From positions 11,546,501-11,610,500 of the forward strand of contig NC_092016.1 in NCBI RefSeq assembly GCF_042242105.1: a stretch of DNA of 64,000 nucleotides. Reading direction: 5' to 3'. This stretch comes from Pempheris klunzingeri. Taxonomy: Eukaryota > Chordata > Actinopteri > Acropomatiformes > Pempheridae. Below the pieces are notes generated by a model. The model saw only the letters and a program-made list of their open reading frames with translations, did not search any database and was not told the origin of the DNA. Positions 1 to 14,000 of this stretch are shown here, piece by piece (position 1 is the stretch's first letter; every line of letters begins with the position of its first letter). The position numbers and the translations under genes are program-made.

Positions 1-84
1 AACTAAAAAACGAAATTTTGAACTTTTTCTACACATAAAACTTAATATGCCACAGAGAGATAAAGCATATTTAATTCATTGCAG

Positions 85-647
85 GTCCACGAACAGTGTG
101 TTTGTACGACAATGTGGAGCCGCCAAGGGACGTTTATGCCCCAACCACACAGAGACGGAGCTCTATGGTGGACAGAGTACACCAACAATGGTACATAATG
201 ATAAACTTCATCATTATGCATCATATAATCAAAGCACATTTCCTCCTTTTGTCACTCTGGACCACTAGAAGCATGTTAAATTAGCATTATTATTTGAGCT
301 CCTCAAGGTGCAACTTACTAAATGACTCATTATATATATTCTATACATTTATCTAAGGGGACTCATCACCTGTGGTCAGTGCCCGTGCTGTCTTTCCAGG
401 ACATCACCTATCACTTCCGTGTCTCTCTATCTGTGAGTAAACTTCAAAATATGAGGAACTTTCAGACTCTGTTGATGCTGCCTGTGTAGTTTGATCCATT
501 TATTGTACTACTCTGAGTAAATTAACCAATTAATGATTTGTATGTTCACATGCTTTTCATTGACAGAATGAAGTGGGTTGTGCCACAGACGGAGAAACCT
601 CGTCATACTCTGACTACCACTTTCTCATTCAAAGCAGCTGTGTGTGA
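85..647 (+). CDS. 3' end of a gene, possibly myelin regulatory factor (myrf), last three coding exons
   Basis: Three exons join in phase: 85-190, 400-432 and 567-647, each with an AG acceptor. The last two give a tail beginning DITYHFRVSLS, followed by a stretch ending DYHFLIQSSCV and a TGA at 645-647. The short YHF-containing repeats recall the extreme C-terminus of MYRF as I remember it, and MYRF is the neighbour of TMEM258 in mammals. MYRF is a membrane-anchored, self-cleaving transcription factor; this tail would be its lumenal end. The first exon is the weakest: its donor (ATG|gtacat) is poor and a second frame is also open. The rest of the gene lies upstream of the window. Identity is an inference from synteny and a short match. 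Confidence 0.4.
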
Positions 648-2743
648 GACGGATGGCGATGTGTCCCAGTGCCTTAACAATGCACCACATTTTGGTTCCA
701 TTTATACGCTGTGGTGATGGGACAGGGTTTGGTCTCATTATTGTACATTATTTTTAAAAATATTCATACAGAACAAACTATACACCACCATCCCCACTGT
801 AATCCCCTCCATATGTACGTATATGCATTAAGACATCTCTTTTTGCTGTGATCACTGGAATTTGAAACACTGTTTAAGCTTTTTTTTTTGTCTGTCACTG
901 AAAATGTTTTCCACCACTGTAATTGAAGACCTTGTTGTGTCAGTGTTAACTGCTATTGTTTTAGTAACGTCCATGACTTTATTGCTCACCTAATTACTGA
1001 TCACCGTGTCTTCCACACTTAATATAAGCCATAATTACTTTTTAGCAGAATTCAGCAGTTTCTTAATGAAGTCCAGGCTAAGATATTGTAGATGACACTA
1101 TGCACATTTTGTTTATCTTTTTTAATACATTGAATCTGTATGTACAATGAAACCAGTGTCATCCAAAAACAAAAACACTTTTCAGGAGTTTTATACACTG
1201 GAGAGAAGATCATTGGTTTCTGCTGAAGGCCTCAGTGAATCGTTGCAACTCGCTCTGAAAATATACCTCAGTAGTGCACACTGGCAAATCCTGGGTCTCT
1301 ACAGTGGAGCATTGTGTTTGAGGCTGCTGCAGCCAACTAAACTGTCTGCTGTCTCCTCAGCAGCATCTGACGAAACACCGTACAGAGCAGGAAATACTGT
1401 GCAGTCTGTCTCTCTCAACTGAGACATCAAATTGTTACATCAAATGTTCATGCATATGCACACTATTGCATATAAATTGTTCCTTAAATGACAACATACG
1501 AGTCCACAAAGTCCTTTCAGCACATTTACTGGATGACATGCAGTGAGACTGGATAAGTAAACAAATCACTGGAAATGAACATGTAGAAACACTGACAGCT
1601 TTTTAGCGTCTGATAGTGGAAGTGCAGCAAGTCCAACACTGACTGTATCTCAAGAAACACTGGAAAAGCTTACACTGTATTTTGCTAACTGGACAGAATG
1701 CTGGTGAGGCAATAAATGGCATATATCACTTCAGGTGCATGCCCAATCATTTCTCTAAAATGGTACATCTCAGCTCAGAGGCAACTCAAATGCTTATTCA
1801 GCTATGGGGATTCCATTTTAATGGCTCGATCATAAAGCTGAGAAGGGTTTGCATTTATTTACGCACACAAGATAAAAATGGATATTATACACTGGACTCT
1901 TTCGTGTATTCCTCTGGATGTTTTAAATATTTTTCTTGTGCCTGCACAATTAAGAATATGCAGTGATAACACTTTTAATATAACTGAGTTGTGTAATGTT
2001 TCCTGTTATCCTCTCTTGTTTTGAAGGCATCCTCCACCTACTCTCTTGACCGTGCTTTTGTCGAAATTTGTTTTTAAATCCATATTCCACCTGTGCCTGT
2101 GTTCAGGAGGAAAAAATAGTGTATCTCAAATGTAAAATCACTATTAAATAGGAGAAACAGCCATCAGACAAACTTATGGAATTTACCATGATATGAAGAC
2201 ACTGTACAATGCTTTCAGTATAATTATCATGACTTCAGTGGGTATAGTGTACTATTGTAGCTTATTTATAATGCACCAGCTAGCATAATGAAACCACTGT
2301 AGCACTTTTTGCACTGTATATATGAACTGCTCTTGCTCTATCCAGTGCACCAGACTGTTTTCATGTACTCTGGTAGAACTGCATTACATGTAACTGTATA
2401 GCTTCATTTTGTTACTACCAATGCTCCTTTTTATCCGATGTGTTTCATCATATTGTTTTTATAGTTGTTGTTTTTTTTGGTTGTTGTGTTATCAATAATA
2501 TATTAACTTTTAGGTAACAGAGCCCAGAAATGATTGATAAGCATGAAAACACACATACACACAAACACATTTTTTAATTTTAGCATTATTGGTTAAGAGT
2601 AAAATGCCAAAACACTAAAACTCTTTGGATACTTTAATATCACTACTTTATCTTTTTAGCCTATTTTATTATTACATTTCCAATGCGTTTTGTCAAAAAT
2701 ATGCTGTAATAATATGAAAGCATGTAGTAAATAAATTTGTGAT
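648..2743 (+). other. Long 3' untranslated region of the preceding gene
   Basis: AT-rich sequence with no exon-like open frame runs from the stop codon to an AATAAA at 2730-2735. The position of that signal makes this most likely one long 3' UTR of about 2.1 kb. A short spacer then leads to the tmem258 promoter. Confidence 0.45.
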
Positions 2744-3180
2744 TGAATTCTCTGCTGTGTTTGATTGTTGAACTTCTTTACGAGCAGATAAATTGCTCAT
2801 TGTGTCCATTAGATGGCAGCCGAACATTTATTGACAGTCATAAGGCTATTTGGAGACATTATGTCCTGACTTTAGTTTCGCAGGTAGCGGACTGCTCACT
2901 ATCGCTAAACAACAAGCTGTGCTAAGCAAATTGTTGTTACTAGATCACATAAAAAGATGTCGATTTCAATATAATGTACATTCTAAGGTTGCAAACCTAG
3001 GAGAAAGAGGCGAGATTTGTACGCAGCCTGTGAGGAAGAGGAGCCTGAGAGGCTAAATCAAGGGTACAAAACGTACGCAATGAAGTCATCTGAACGTCAT
3101 GAAAAAAACCAGGAAGTAGTAGTCAGTACGTGGCCTTCCCTTCTTGGATCATAGAAACAGGAGCCCCGCTTCATTACAAA

Positions 3181-4956
<1,776 letters not shown>

Positions 4957-6220
4957 AGGTATTTTGAAATTTTTATGTAAGTCAAATATTTTATTTCTAA
5001 TCCAGGAAACAGTTTTGCAGTGGTTAACTTTGTTCCCTCTCCCTCTTGTTTCCTGTAGTTTCGGGTGACTGACTTAAAAGAATGACACATTCCAGTGGAA
5101 CCGAGGACATCACAGACAACAAAAACCGATTTAATTGGACTGCACTGATAATAATTTGGGAACATACGGACTGGTTTTCTTTTCACAAGTAAAGGGGCTT
5201 TGTACAACTTTTGGTGTTTTTCTTTGTTCATTCTGAAATTTGCAATGATTGCTATCATCCATGGATGAATATTGCAGATTGTGTAAAATTATATGAAATA
5301 TTGATCAATGGTTTTATTTAGGTGAGACCAGAGATTCACTGCAATTTAACGTGTTGGCTGCTTAAGAGGAGAAGGTTATTTTGACACAACTATTTACGTT
5401 GTGTTTCATTAGTGCCGCCTAAAACCTCAATCCCTGATTAATCTTTGTTAAAAATAGAGCAGTCTGTTTCACCTTGTCTACAGGATTATACTTACTACCC
5501 TAGTGATGAAGGATTACACCGGGATTACAGAAGGATTATTTAATAAAAACAGCGGGAACACAATTCAAAGATCCCCACTCAAAGACAACTGGGTTCACAT
5601 GAAAATTGGCTTATTAAAATAATATTGACCGTGTAAACAACATACTAACCTTACATAAGGCAAAATAAACCAACAGGTTTCTTACTTTGTGAGGGAAATA
5701 AAACGTGTCCAACACAAACTATGGCTACATGTCCTACAAATAGTACATTACAGATTAAAATACAGTTGCCTTGGGAGGCGATCTGCATCTGTAACAGTTC
5801 TTCTGTAAACCTTTAACATTCTCTCATTCTGTCTGCAACTCATATTGCTTTACAAAGGCCACATCGATTAACAGACCCAATCCTGATTAATGCAATACTA
5901 CACATGCCATGGTTGGCTCACATGCCATAGTTGGCTCACATGCCATGGTTGGCTTACCTGCCACTGTAAACCATTTAACTGGCTGCACACTTGGCTAGAA
6001 AGAGCCAGTGAACACAAACAGAGTGAGACTTCTCTTCATCCTATTTACCTGTCATTGAGTCCCATCAGTGTTCATTATCATTGCATTGCTTTGTTCTAAA
6101 TGTTAAATAGTGTAATGCTCTCCAAGTAGTTTTCAGCTAGTGATGATCCTCAGCGTTATCATGTCAGGAGGGGCATTTCTTTGCAGGTCCCTTAAAGTCT
6201 CTCTCAAAATTGTCCATTCT
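4957..6220. other. Convergent 3' flanks of tmem258 and tmem138
   Basis: No coding exon is visible. The stretch holds the 3' UTR of tmem258 (candidate polyadenylation signal at 5542-5547) and presumably that of tmem138 on the other strand. It also carries a small 18-bp tandem repeat at 5901-5954. Confidence 0.5.
5901..5954. repeat. Three tandem copies of an 18-bp unit
   Basis: The unit CACATGCCATGGTTGGCT occurs three times head to tail. The middle copy differs by one base (CCATAG instead of CCATGG). A fourth, degraded partial copy follows. Confidence 0.85.
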
Positions 6221-7344
6221 TCACTGACGAGCTCTGGCGAAGGCTTCACGCAGCCACAGAGAGTCCTCGTACAGCCTCGGGTCCCCCATATACTCTGCTG
6301 TACGCTTGTACAAGTAGTAATACAACACTGCCGCTGTGAACAGAAATAAGTAGTTACTCAGTGGCCGCAGAAAATAGATGTGATGGAAAATGTACCTCTG
6401 AATTAATCCACCGATTACCTGTTCTCTGGAAAGTGAAAAGAGCTTGAAGACCATCTGTCCAAACAAAACGGTTTGACTCAAGCCATCTAAGGTTCTAGAA
6501 AAAAAGGAAACACTTATCAGGTATAGGTTGTACAGTCACTCTGATACTAGATACAGTATATAAAAAGTCATACCTAGATGACACTACCTCTCTTATACTA
6601 ATACCTCTCTTAGATACATGTTAAACAGTAATATTTGACATGTAGGTGTCTGTGATGGCGTAACGAAGCTCACCAGCACCCAGCAGTGGAAGCAGATGCT
6701 GAGGGTCAGGTAAAGGGCAGAGAATAACAGCAGAGCCCTGAACCTGTCCAGCAGCAGCGACACCAGGCCGACCTGGAACACGTAGGTGTTGAACATCATC
6801 AGCAGGATGATGATCACGTTGAACAGGATGGCGATGTCCTGGATACTGTAGACACAAATTTTACTGGTTTATTTGTAATGAAGATAAATTAACTGCCTTG
6901 AACAACCTCAAAAATTATATCCTGCAAAAATAGACATGGTTGTTCTAGTAATTATTAAGAAAACTAAGTGCAACGAGTTTCTATAGGTAATATTGCTCAT
7001 AAGTGTCTGAATAATATAAATCTGGTTGCTGCTATTTTAAAGAATTAGGAGATTATTTTATTATCAATTGCTGATACTTCCAGTATTAAACATATGTAGT
7101 TTTAGTCTCTCCTAAATGAGAGCCACAACTAATTATCATTTCATCATTGATAAATCTGCAGATGTTGGACGATGTAACCAGGCAGTGTCATTTCAGCATG
7201 TACTTCGGTGACTTACATGAAAAGCACTAGCTGGATGACAGGCGCTCCCCTCAAGAGTTCACTGAAGGAGTTGACGAAGAGGTCATAGGCCAACAGTGTC
7301 AGCTGGATCAGCAGAACCAGAGAGTAGTTACTGGTCTGGAGCAT
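6221..7344 (-). CDS. tmem138: Transmembrane protein 138, ciliary membrane protein
   Basis: Coding exons in transcript order are 7344-7217, 6845-6674, 6494-6419 and 6333-6221, giving 162 residues, equal to the human protein. The start [11 protein letters not shown] and the C-terminal run [21 protein letters not shown] match TMEM138 closely. Four hydrophobic segments lie at about residues 10-28, 43-65, 73-98 and 115-137. TMEM138 is a multi-pass protein linked to cilium formation; human mutations cause Joubert syndrome. A noncoding first exon is supported at 8332 to about 8400 (donor CTG|gtaagtgg), joining an acceptor just upstream of 7359. The gene lies head to head with the Rab/EF-hand gene, and its partner in tetrapods, TMEM216, is not next to it. 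Confidence 0.95.
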
Positions 7345-8331
7345 CTTCAGAGGCTGATCCTGCAAACCACCAGAGTGGCTCCCAGCTGCTTTTCCTTTAC
7401 ACTTGCAAAACGCAGGTACTTGCTGGTGACACAAGTCTATTTGGTCTAGATTCACCGCCTACATACTTCAGTGCCAAAGCACAAAAAACACTTGCAGACA
7501 GACAGTTCTGACTTCACAGCTCGTCCATTCACATAGTCAAAAACTGGTGGCTTTCCCCCAATATGTTCTATTGCTTCAGGCCGTCTTCACTGTGGTTTAC
7601 TCCTCTGTTCAGAAACATGCTGTTTGTTGTCCTCAGGGAAAAAATATCCTGGTGATGGTTGCAAGCAGTCCAAGATATCAGATTAGATGTTGGAATTCCT
7701 TTCATATACTGCATGCTGACACCTTTGTTGCGGAAAGTCTCCTCTTCTGCTGCATTGCCTGCTAGGAAGAACAGAGAAGCTGTGAAACAACAGACACGAG
7801 CAATAGAGACGTTGTTATATGGTTTGAAAACAAAGGCACTGTGATGTTTTTTTGTTTTTTCACCTTTTCATAGCAGTAACTCATATCTTTGCCCTGCAGC
7901 CATCTCCAGTGCAGAGGAGGGTGGGTGTAACATGTCGTCAGCCTCAGGTATCTAAATTAGCAGTAAACCTAACCATGTAACATGCTCAGGCTGTTACAGA
8001 GGCAAGCGTGGAAAGGTCAAGGCAAGTTGTTGTTGTGGTGATACGCCCCTTTCTCTCTTTTTACGTATCTAATCTACTCATGGCGGTAGCCTGTTATTTA
8101 CTCCTGCAGAAGATAATCTGGAAGACGGATAATAGAATTACTAATGACTGTTTCCAAATCTTATTTCCACGACAAATCACGCACAGCACAGATTTGAACT
8201 TCGAGGAAGTCCATCCAGGCACGTTTGCTAACTTAACGCTAAGTTAACGTTAACCACAACAGCATTGTTTAAATCTGCCCACATTTCTAAACGTAGGCGC
8301 CACAAACACAATTTAACCAACAACCACTTAC

Positions 8332-8810
8332 CAGAAAAGGGTGAGAAGAATGGAAATTAGACACTAGAAGCCAAGAAGAAGCACTTAATTGCGCATATTC
8401 CTACTTTTATCGACAAGCTAGGCTACCCACTAGGAGCGTCCGCTGCTGTTTTCAGCGGTAACGTATGTATTTCCGTAAATTCCATGGTAACCACACGTCT
8501 TACCGTAATAACAGACGTAGAGGTTCTCTGAATATCCCCATAAAGAAATGACGAAACTATGGAGATTACGGTATATTCCGTTGTTGTATTGACTGCACCG
8601 ACTCTGTTGTTCTCTAAGTGTTGTTGAAAGTAGCTGCTGGACGTGAAAACAACCAGTAAACAATTTTTTGTTCATTCAATTTGCGCACTACATTAGCCAT
8701 TACGGACAGCATGGAGGGGCCTGACTGCCGCCCAGCGGCCACAGTCAGTATGTTTGTGTTTGACTGAGAGCTGATCAAAGGTAGTGGACACCTGCGTCCA
8801 GCACGCCGAG
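8332..8810. promoter_or_regulatory. Divergent promoter region between tmem138 and the EF-hand/Rab gene
   Basis: The noncoding first exon of tmem138 begins on the minus strand at about 8332-8400. A noncoding first exon of the plus-strand gene ends at a GTAAGT donor at 8810. The 300 bp between them are shared upstream DNA. An imperfect RFX X-box (AATTCC-AT-GGTAAC, one mismatch to RYYNYY N2 RRNRAC) lies at 8478-8491. Exact transcription starts cannot be seen. Confidence 0.5.
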
Positions 8811-10497
8811 GTAAGTCCCCAAAACTTACTACAACTTTGCTGAAGTGATATAAAATACAGTTATCTAAGTTATTTAGAAATTTAAGCCCACTTTGATAAG
8901 TTTATGGTCACTTTCCCTCCGCTGTGGTTCATTAACAGCCGACTAAATGTGTTGTTAGGTTTCTTCTTTAATAATAAATGTCACTTCTCTTGGTTTTGGT
9001 TACCTCAGCTAGCTCGCTGCATTGCTCCAAAATTGGTCGTATGGAAGCTATTAAATTAATTGTAGGTTGCCGAGCAGGGTTTCAGTCAGGCTTTTTAGTT
9101 TTAATCAAACTTTCTTTGTACACGCTTATCTGTATTTCACAACCATAATGTCTGTTTAGCTTTCTTGTTTTACCATCGGAGCCACACAGAGTTTTCATGC
9201 AGCATATGTTCCAAGCTAACCCACACTGTCAGATCTGCATCATGGTCTCATGTTGGCATTTATCACAGAAAGTGAAGGACCTTTTTAAGTTTGACTGACA
9301 GCTCTGTGGACTACAACATGTCACTTTCCCCGAGCTCCACCTGCACCACACACTGACCTTGCTGAATAGTGCGGTAGGTGTGCAAGTTTATTTGACCTTT
9401 GGCGTGGCTGTTGGCTAATTGGGAGTCTGGTTGTACACACAAAATCCTTAACATGTAGAGGTTAATGTTTACATAAGTATCTTATCTGGGATCCAAGCAT
9501 ATCTCTTATGACATTCATAGATCACCAGCAAGATGCTTTACCAGCCATTATCAATGGCTACTTTTTAGACAATGGTTTTATGTCCTCTTGTATGAGGAAG
9601 GAGATGCAATATTTCATTTAACAGTGACGCAGATTTCAATTCAGTGTGCACCTTAGCTTTATGATCTCCAGAAATATATTTCCATTGCATCGATTTTGAA
9701 ACATTTGAAGTCTATTTGAATAACACCATGCATGATTTATGCTGATATCTTGTTCCTGTGTAATAGAAATGCCATGTAACGTGAAGAGTGATTGTGCATG
9801 ATGCTTGTGTCAGACATAAATCACTGTTATATGAATGTTCATGGAGATACTGAGGCATATTTTCCCTGGAGTTTTTGAGAGTAAAATTTGTTTGCAGTTG
9901 TGGTATTTCTGACAATGCAAACAACTGCAAATGTTTTATTTGCATCGCCTCTCCTGTGGCTATCTGCCCTCCCTTTCGAGTACACAGTAACTCTTCTCAC
10001 ATGACACCATCCTGTTTTTTACCCTCTTCACATCCTGGTTCACAGTCATGGATAGTATTAGCAGTGGCGGCATCACATTTAAGTTTTCTTCCTCTAAATA
10101 AACATTGAGGACAACTGGTTGTGCTACATGAATCTAAGAATTTATGGGTTACCTTGCTAAGGAATATTAACATTTTAGACAGAATTGCGCCAAAATAACA
10201 TGCTGTCATACCGAATTCCTCAAACAGTAATAGAATCTTATTGAATGTAGACATGCCCAACACCTGATCACAGCAGCTGTAGATAATGTGTGCAGTCACA
10301 GCTTAGTTTGTTCTGCACCTCGTGTTTGACAAGGGAGGACCAGTAGGGCCAGCTTCTCACAATATCCTTGAGCACGAAGAGAAAACATCCAAAGTGTCTC
10401 TTAATTCACTTTTGTTCATCAAGAAACTAAAAGTGGATGTCTCTTATTATGCCTCACACTGGTAGTTTCTACTGATAAATAACTGTTTTCATGTATA

Positions 10498-10790
10498 CAG
10501 TGGATATAAAAAATCTACACACCCCTGTTAAAATGCCAGGTTTTTGTGATGTAAAAAAATGACCAAAATAAATAATTTCAGTACTTTTTCCACCTTTAAT
10601 GTGACCTATAACCTGTACAACTCAATTGGAAAAATAAAAAGATTTCAGTTTGTTTTTCAATTGAGTTGTACAGGTTATAGGTCACATTAAAGGTGGAAAA
10701 AGTTCTGAAATGATTTATCTTGGTCTCATTTTTTTACATCGCAAAAACCTGGCATTGTAACAGGGGTGTGGCGACTTTTTATATCCACTG
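10498..10790. mobile_element. Fold-back MITE of Tc1/mariner type
   Basis: Two arms of about 130 bp are inverted copies of each other around a short A/T-rich spacer near 10630-10660. Ends are CAGTGGATATAAAAA and its complement. A TA precedes the left end, as expected for a Tc1/mariner target duplication; the right flank now reads TG, so the duplication has decayed. Arms differ at several positions, so the insertion is not recent. There is no coding capacity. Confidence 0.8.
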
Positions 10791-10795
10791 TGTGT

Positions 10796-10950
10796 GATCA
10801 AGAAAAGCAAGAAATCCTCTCATTTTAGAAGCTGGGACCAGAAAATGGTTGACATTTTTCCCCATTTCTGATTGAAATGATTTATTGTTTATCAAAATAG
10901 TTGCAGATTATTTTGCTGTTGATTGACTAATCGATTAATCTTGTGAGTCC
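10796..10950. repeat. Degraded copy of a dispersed fish repeat
   Basis: The stretch contains phrases such as TTTAGAAGCTGGGACCAGAAAA, TGATTTATTGTTTATCAAAA and GACTAATCGATTAATC. These recur in diverged form at 17228-17480, 41520-41790 and 56665-56850. The family is not identified; copies carry no coding sequence. Confidence 0.5.
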
Positions 10951-11065
10951 TACACCAATGAAGTGAAACGTTCAAATGACAACCTGAGAGGTCAACATGT
11001 ACTGCATATAGTATAAGTACACATCCACTGACTTCCCACCCATCCCTCTCTGCCACTGTGCAGTA

Positions 11066-14000
11066 ATGTCTAAGTGGCTGAATGATGGCGAGGTGCTGGT
11101 GGGTCAAGGCAGTGGTGAGGCCGTACCTGTGAGCCCAAGACTGTGGGGCCTTCCACCTGGGAGCCCTATGCCGGGACGGGGACGTAGTCCGCTGGCTTCA
11201 CCCAGTGCCAGAGAGACGGTGCCAGGAAGCCCGCAGGCAGAGACCATGGGCAAGGCCAAGGAGCTGTTTGTGCTGTGTGACAAAGAGGGGAAAGGGTTCA
11301 TCACAAAGCGGGATATGCAGGTGAGCAGCTGATGTAGTCAAATAGTAAAATTTAGGGTGATTGTGGAGTCTTGAACTTTCCATCTTCTCATGGTCAGAGG
11401 CTACAAGGGGAGCTGCCTCTGTCCCCTGAACAGCTGGAGACGGTGTTTGAGAGTCTGGACCGACAGAGCAACGGATTCCTCACTCCTGTTGAGTTCAACA
11501 CAGGACTCGGTAAGTGTAGTGTTTTGAGTGATTGGAGACCATTTTCAATCATAACCACCTGTCGTTAGACTTTGAACCAAATCCTCTGTGCTTCTCTCTA
11601 CCTGTGGTGCAGGTGAGTTGGTGGGGCTGGAGGACATGACTGAGCTGAGTCAAAGCGAAGCAGAGGAGGATACAGACGGGGTGGACTTGTCCCAGGACTC
11701 CGTTGCATTTAGATTTGTAAACATACTGATGGAGCTGGGCGCTGACAAACTCTTCAATGAGTAAGATCACTATGCCAAATTAAGTCCCATCAAGACTAAA
11801 CATTAAGATTTCCCCATGCCCTCTACAGTGACGCATACTATAGTGAGGTCTACAGTCAGTTGCCAGAAACACTTAGCTAAGACTAATGCAATCTAATTCA
11901 AGGGTGTTTCTGTTGCTGCCTATTCATTGATATTACATGGGGTGGACAGAATAGTAGAAATACCTGTCAGAGTAACACAATGCAATTCAACAGCACCACA
12001 AACTGTTGCCTGCAAAGTTACTATAAAGTTGAGTCAGTATTTCAATGCACACCTTCATTATAAGGTTCATCGAGGTGAGATTTAATACAGGAGTCTTGTA
12101 TCAGATTGCATTAGTTATTAGGTGTACCTGATAAACTGGCAACTGAATGTATATCTTCAAATATTGGTGCAAAGGTGGCCATATCCTCCTGGAACCCTCA
12201 GAAACGGTTACTTAACTTAATAATTGAACTACTGAGATGTTATCCATTTAGCACACATGAGGCATTCATGTGTACCGCATCATATAGCCAATATTTGCTT
12301 GCTGAATTAAGTAGAAGCTGAGAGATAATGAGGTGTTGGTGGAACAAGTAAGAATAGAATAATAAATAACACTACAAGACAGGATGCATTTCCTCTACTA
12401 CATGTCACTGTCAAAAAGCGAAAACAGGAACAGTTCTGGGAAAATATCCACAGCTACAAAATACTCAATGTTAAAAATTAGTTTCTTTCAAATCTTAAAG
12501 GAATTTTACTCACAATAAAGGTACTTGATGTACATACTGTATATATACATATACAGTTTGCCATTTAATCTTTAGTGAGTGATGTTGTGCTGTTAAGGTC
12601 AGATGTCATCAGTCACTTTAACAGCTGTGTGTTGTGTTTCAGTCTGCAGGACCTCTGCACTCTGTGGTGTGAACTCCAGAGAGACAGACCAGAGCTGCTG
12701 AGTGTCCTGGAAAGCATCCTCGTCCACGCAGTGTCCCATTTACAAGACTCCATCAGAGAGAGAGACAGCCTAGAACAAGCTCTACGCAGGTCCCAACTTC
12801 CTCCCACTGTCCTTTATAAATGGAACACAACATACATTCATTATATTATATTTAACAGTGAGTGTTCATTTTGTTTCCTGTAATTCAACATTTCCCTTTT
12901 AGGCGAGAGACCGAACACGATCAGATTGTTCGGTCCATATCTGAAGAAATGGAAAACCAAATCCGAGAGGAGAGAGATAAACACCTGGCTCTGGTACAAA
13001 AAATTTAGTCCAGCCTTTGTGCCATTTAAGAAAAGTGATCACGACATTGATATTTAATGAATTTATTGTGAAATCCAGGACGGTATTAGACAGAAGCAGA
13101 GAGGGCAACAGCTCGAGGAGGAGCTGAAGATTCGGGAGCAAGAGTTGGAGAGCACACTGACCAAACAGAAAGAGGTACGCCTCCAAATAGTGCCACAGTC
13201 ATTTCTGCATGGTGTGAAGAGTCTCAGTTTAATAAGTGAATTGACAGGACCTGTCTTTGTCCTAAGCTGGAGACCAAAATCCGGCAGCTGAGCTGTGAAC
13301 AAGCAAACATCAAGGAGCAGAATCAGCAGCTGCAGAGCCTCAACATCCAGTTACAGGAGCAGGTGGAGAGCAGCAGAGAGCAGCTGCAGGCTGCTCTGGG
13401 TCAGCTCAGCCTGCTGCAGCTCAGCACCGCTCAGGAGCAAGTGGCCAGACAGAGGTGAGCAGCTCTATTCTGTAAATGTCTCAACACTTGGAGCAGAAAA
13501 TTGGAGCATGAAGACACTGTCTCTCTCTTTGATGTATGACTGAAACATTTGATTAGAGTGTGCGAGTGCTTTGGTATAAAAACATAATGAACACATGGGA
13601 GTCCTATGATCTCTCTTTTCAGTCTCAATCTAATATTTCCAAGAATACCAGAAGCGTATTGGAGGATAATGATGGCATAAGTTCAAACCAACAATGTGAT
13701 CAAGACACATTTGTTCCTACCAAAGATGTGCAGTACATCTTTGAAAACGTTCAGTTTAAAAAAAAAAAAAAAAAAAAAGGTTAAGTAGTTACCAGAAAAC
13801 AACTGGGCACTGGAATTTTTAGCAAATGTCAAGTAAATGTTGGACTATTTTCTGTTGTGGATTGATACACATTTGTTGTTCTTGTGAGTATTAATGCCAG
13901 CCGGATGGTGTTTGTGGGATCAGCTGCAGTGCACACGGTTACATCAGGCTTTGGCTACATAGGCAGTTCTTAGAAGGATCATTAATTTTTTTTTTTTTTT

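Larger units (their letters stand above)
8811..11065 (+). other. First intron of the EF-hand/Rab gene
   Basis: This is an AT-rich intron from the GTAAGT donor at 8811 to the acceptor CAG at 11061-11063. It contains the fold-back element at 10498-10790 and a degraded copy of a dispersed repeat immediately after it. No other coding exon is recognised. Confidence 0.6.

Noticed and set aside
96-284. Second open frame over the first exon (PRTVCLYDNVEPPRDVY)
   Set aside because: It does not end in the phase required by the next exon (400-432), whereas the other frame does. It cannot be fully excluded.
9997-10299. 100-codon minus-strand frame in the first intron of the EF-hand/Rab gene
   Set aside because: No conserved motif and no sensible splice context. 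Likely a chance frame.
13747-13767. Poly-A run as a processed pseudogene tail
   Set aside because: No gene-like sequence without introns precedes it. It is a simple A tract in an intron.
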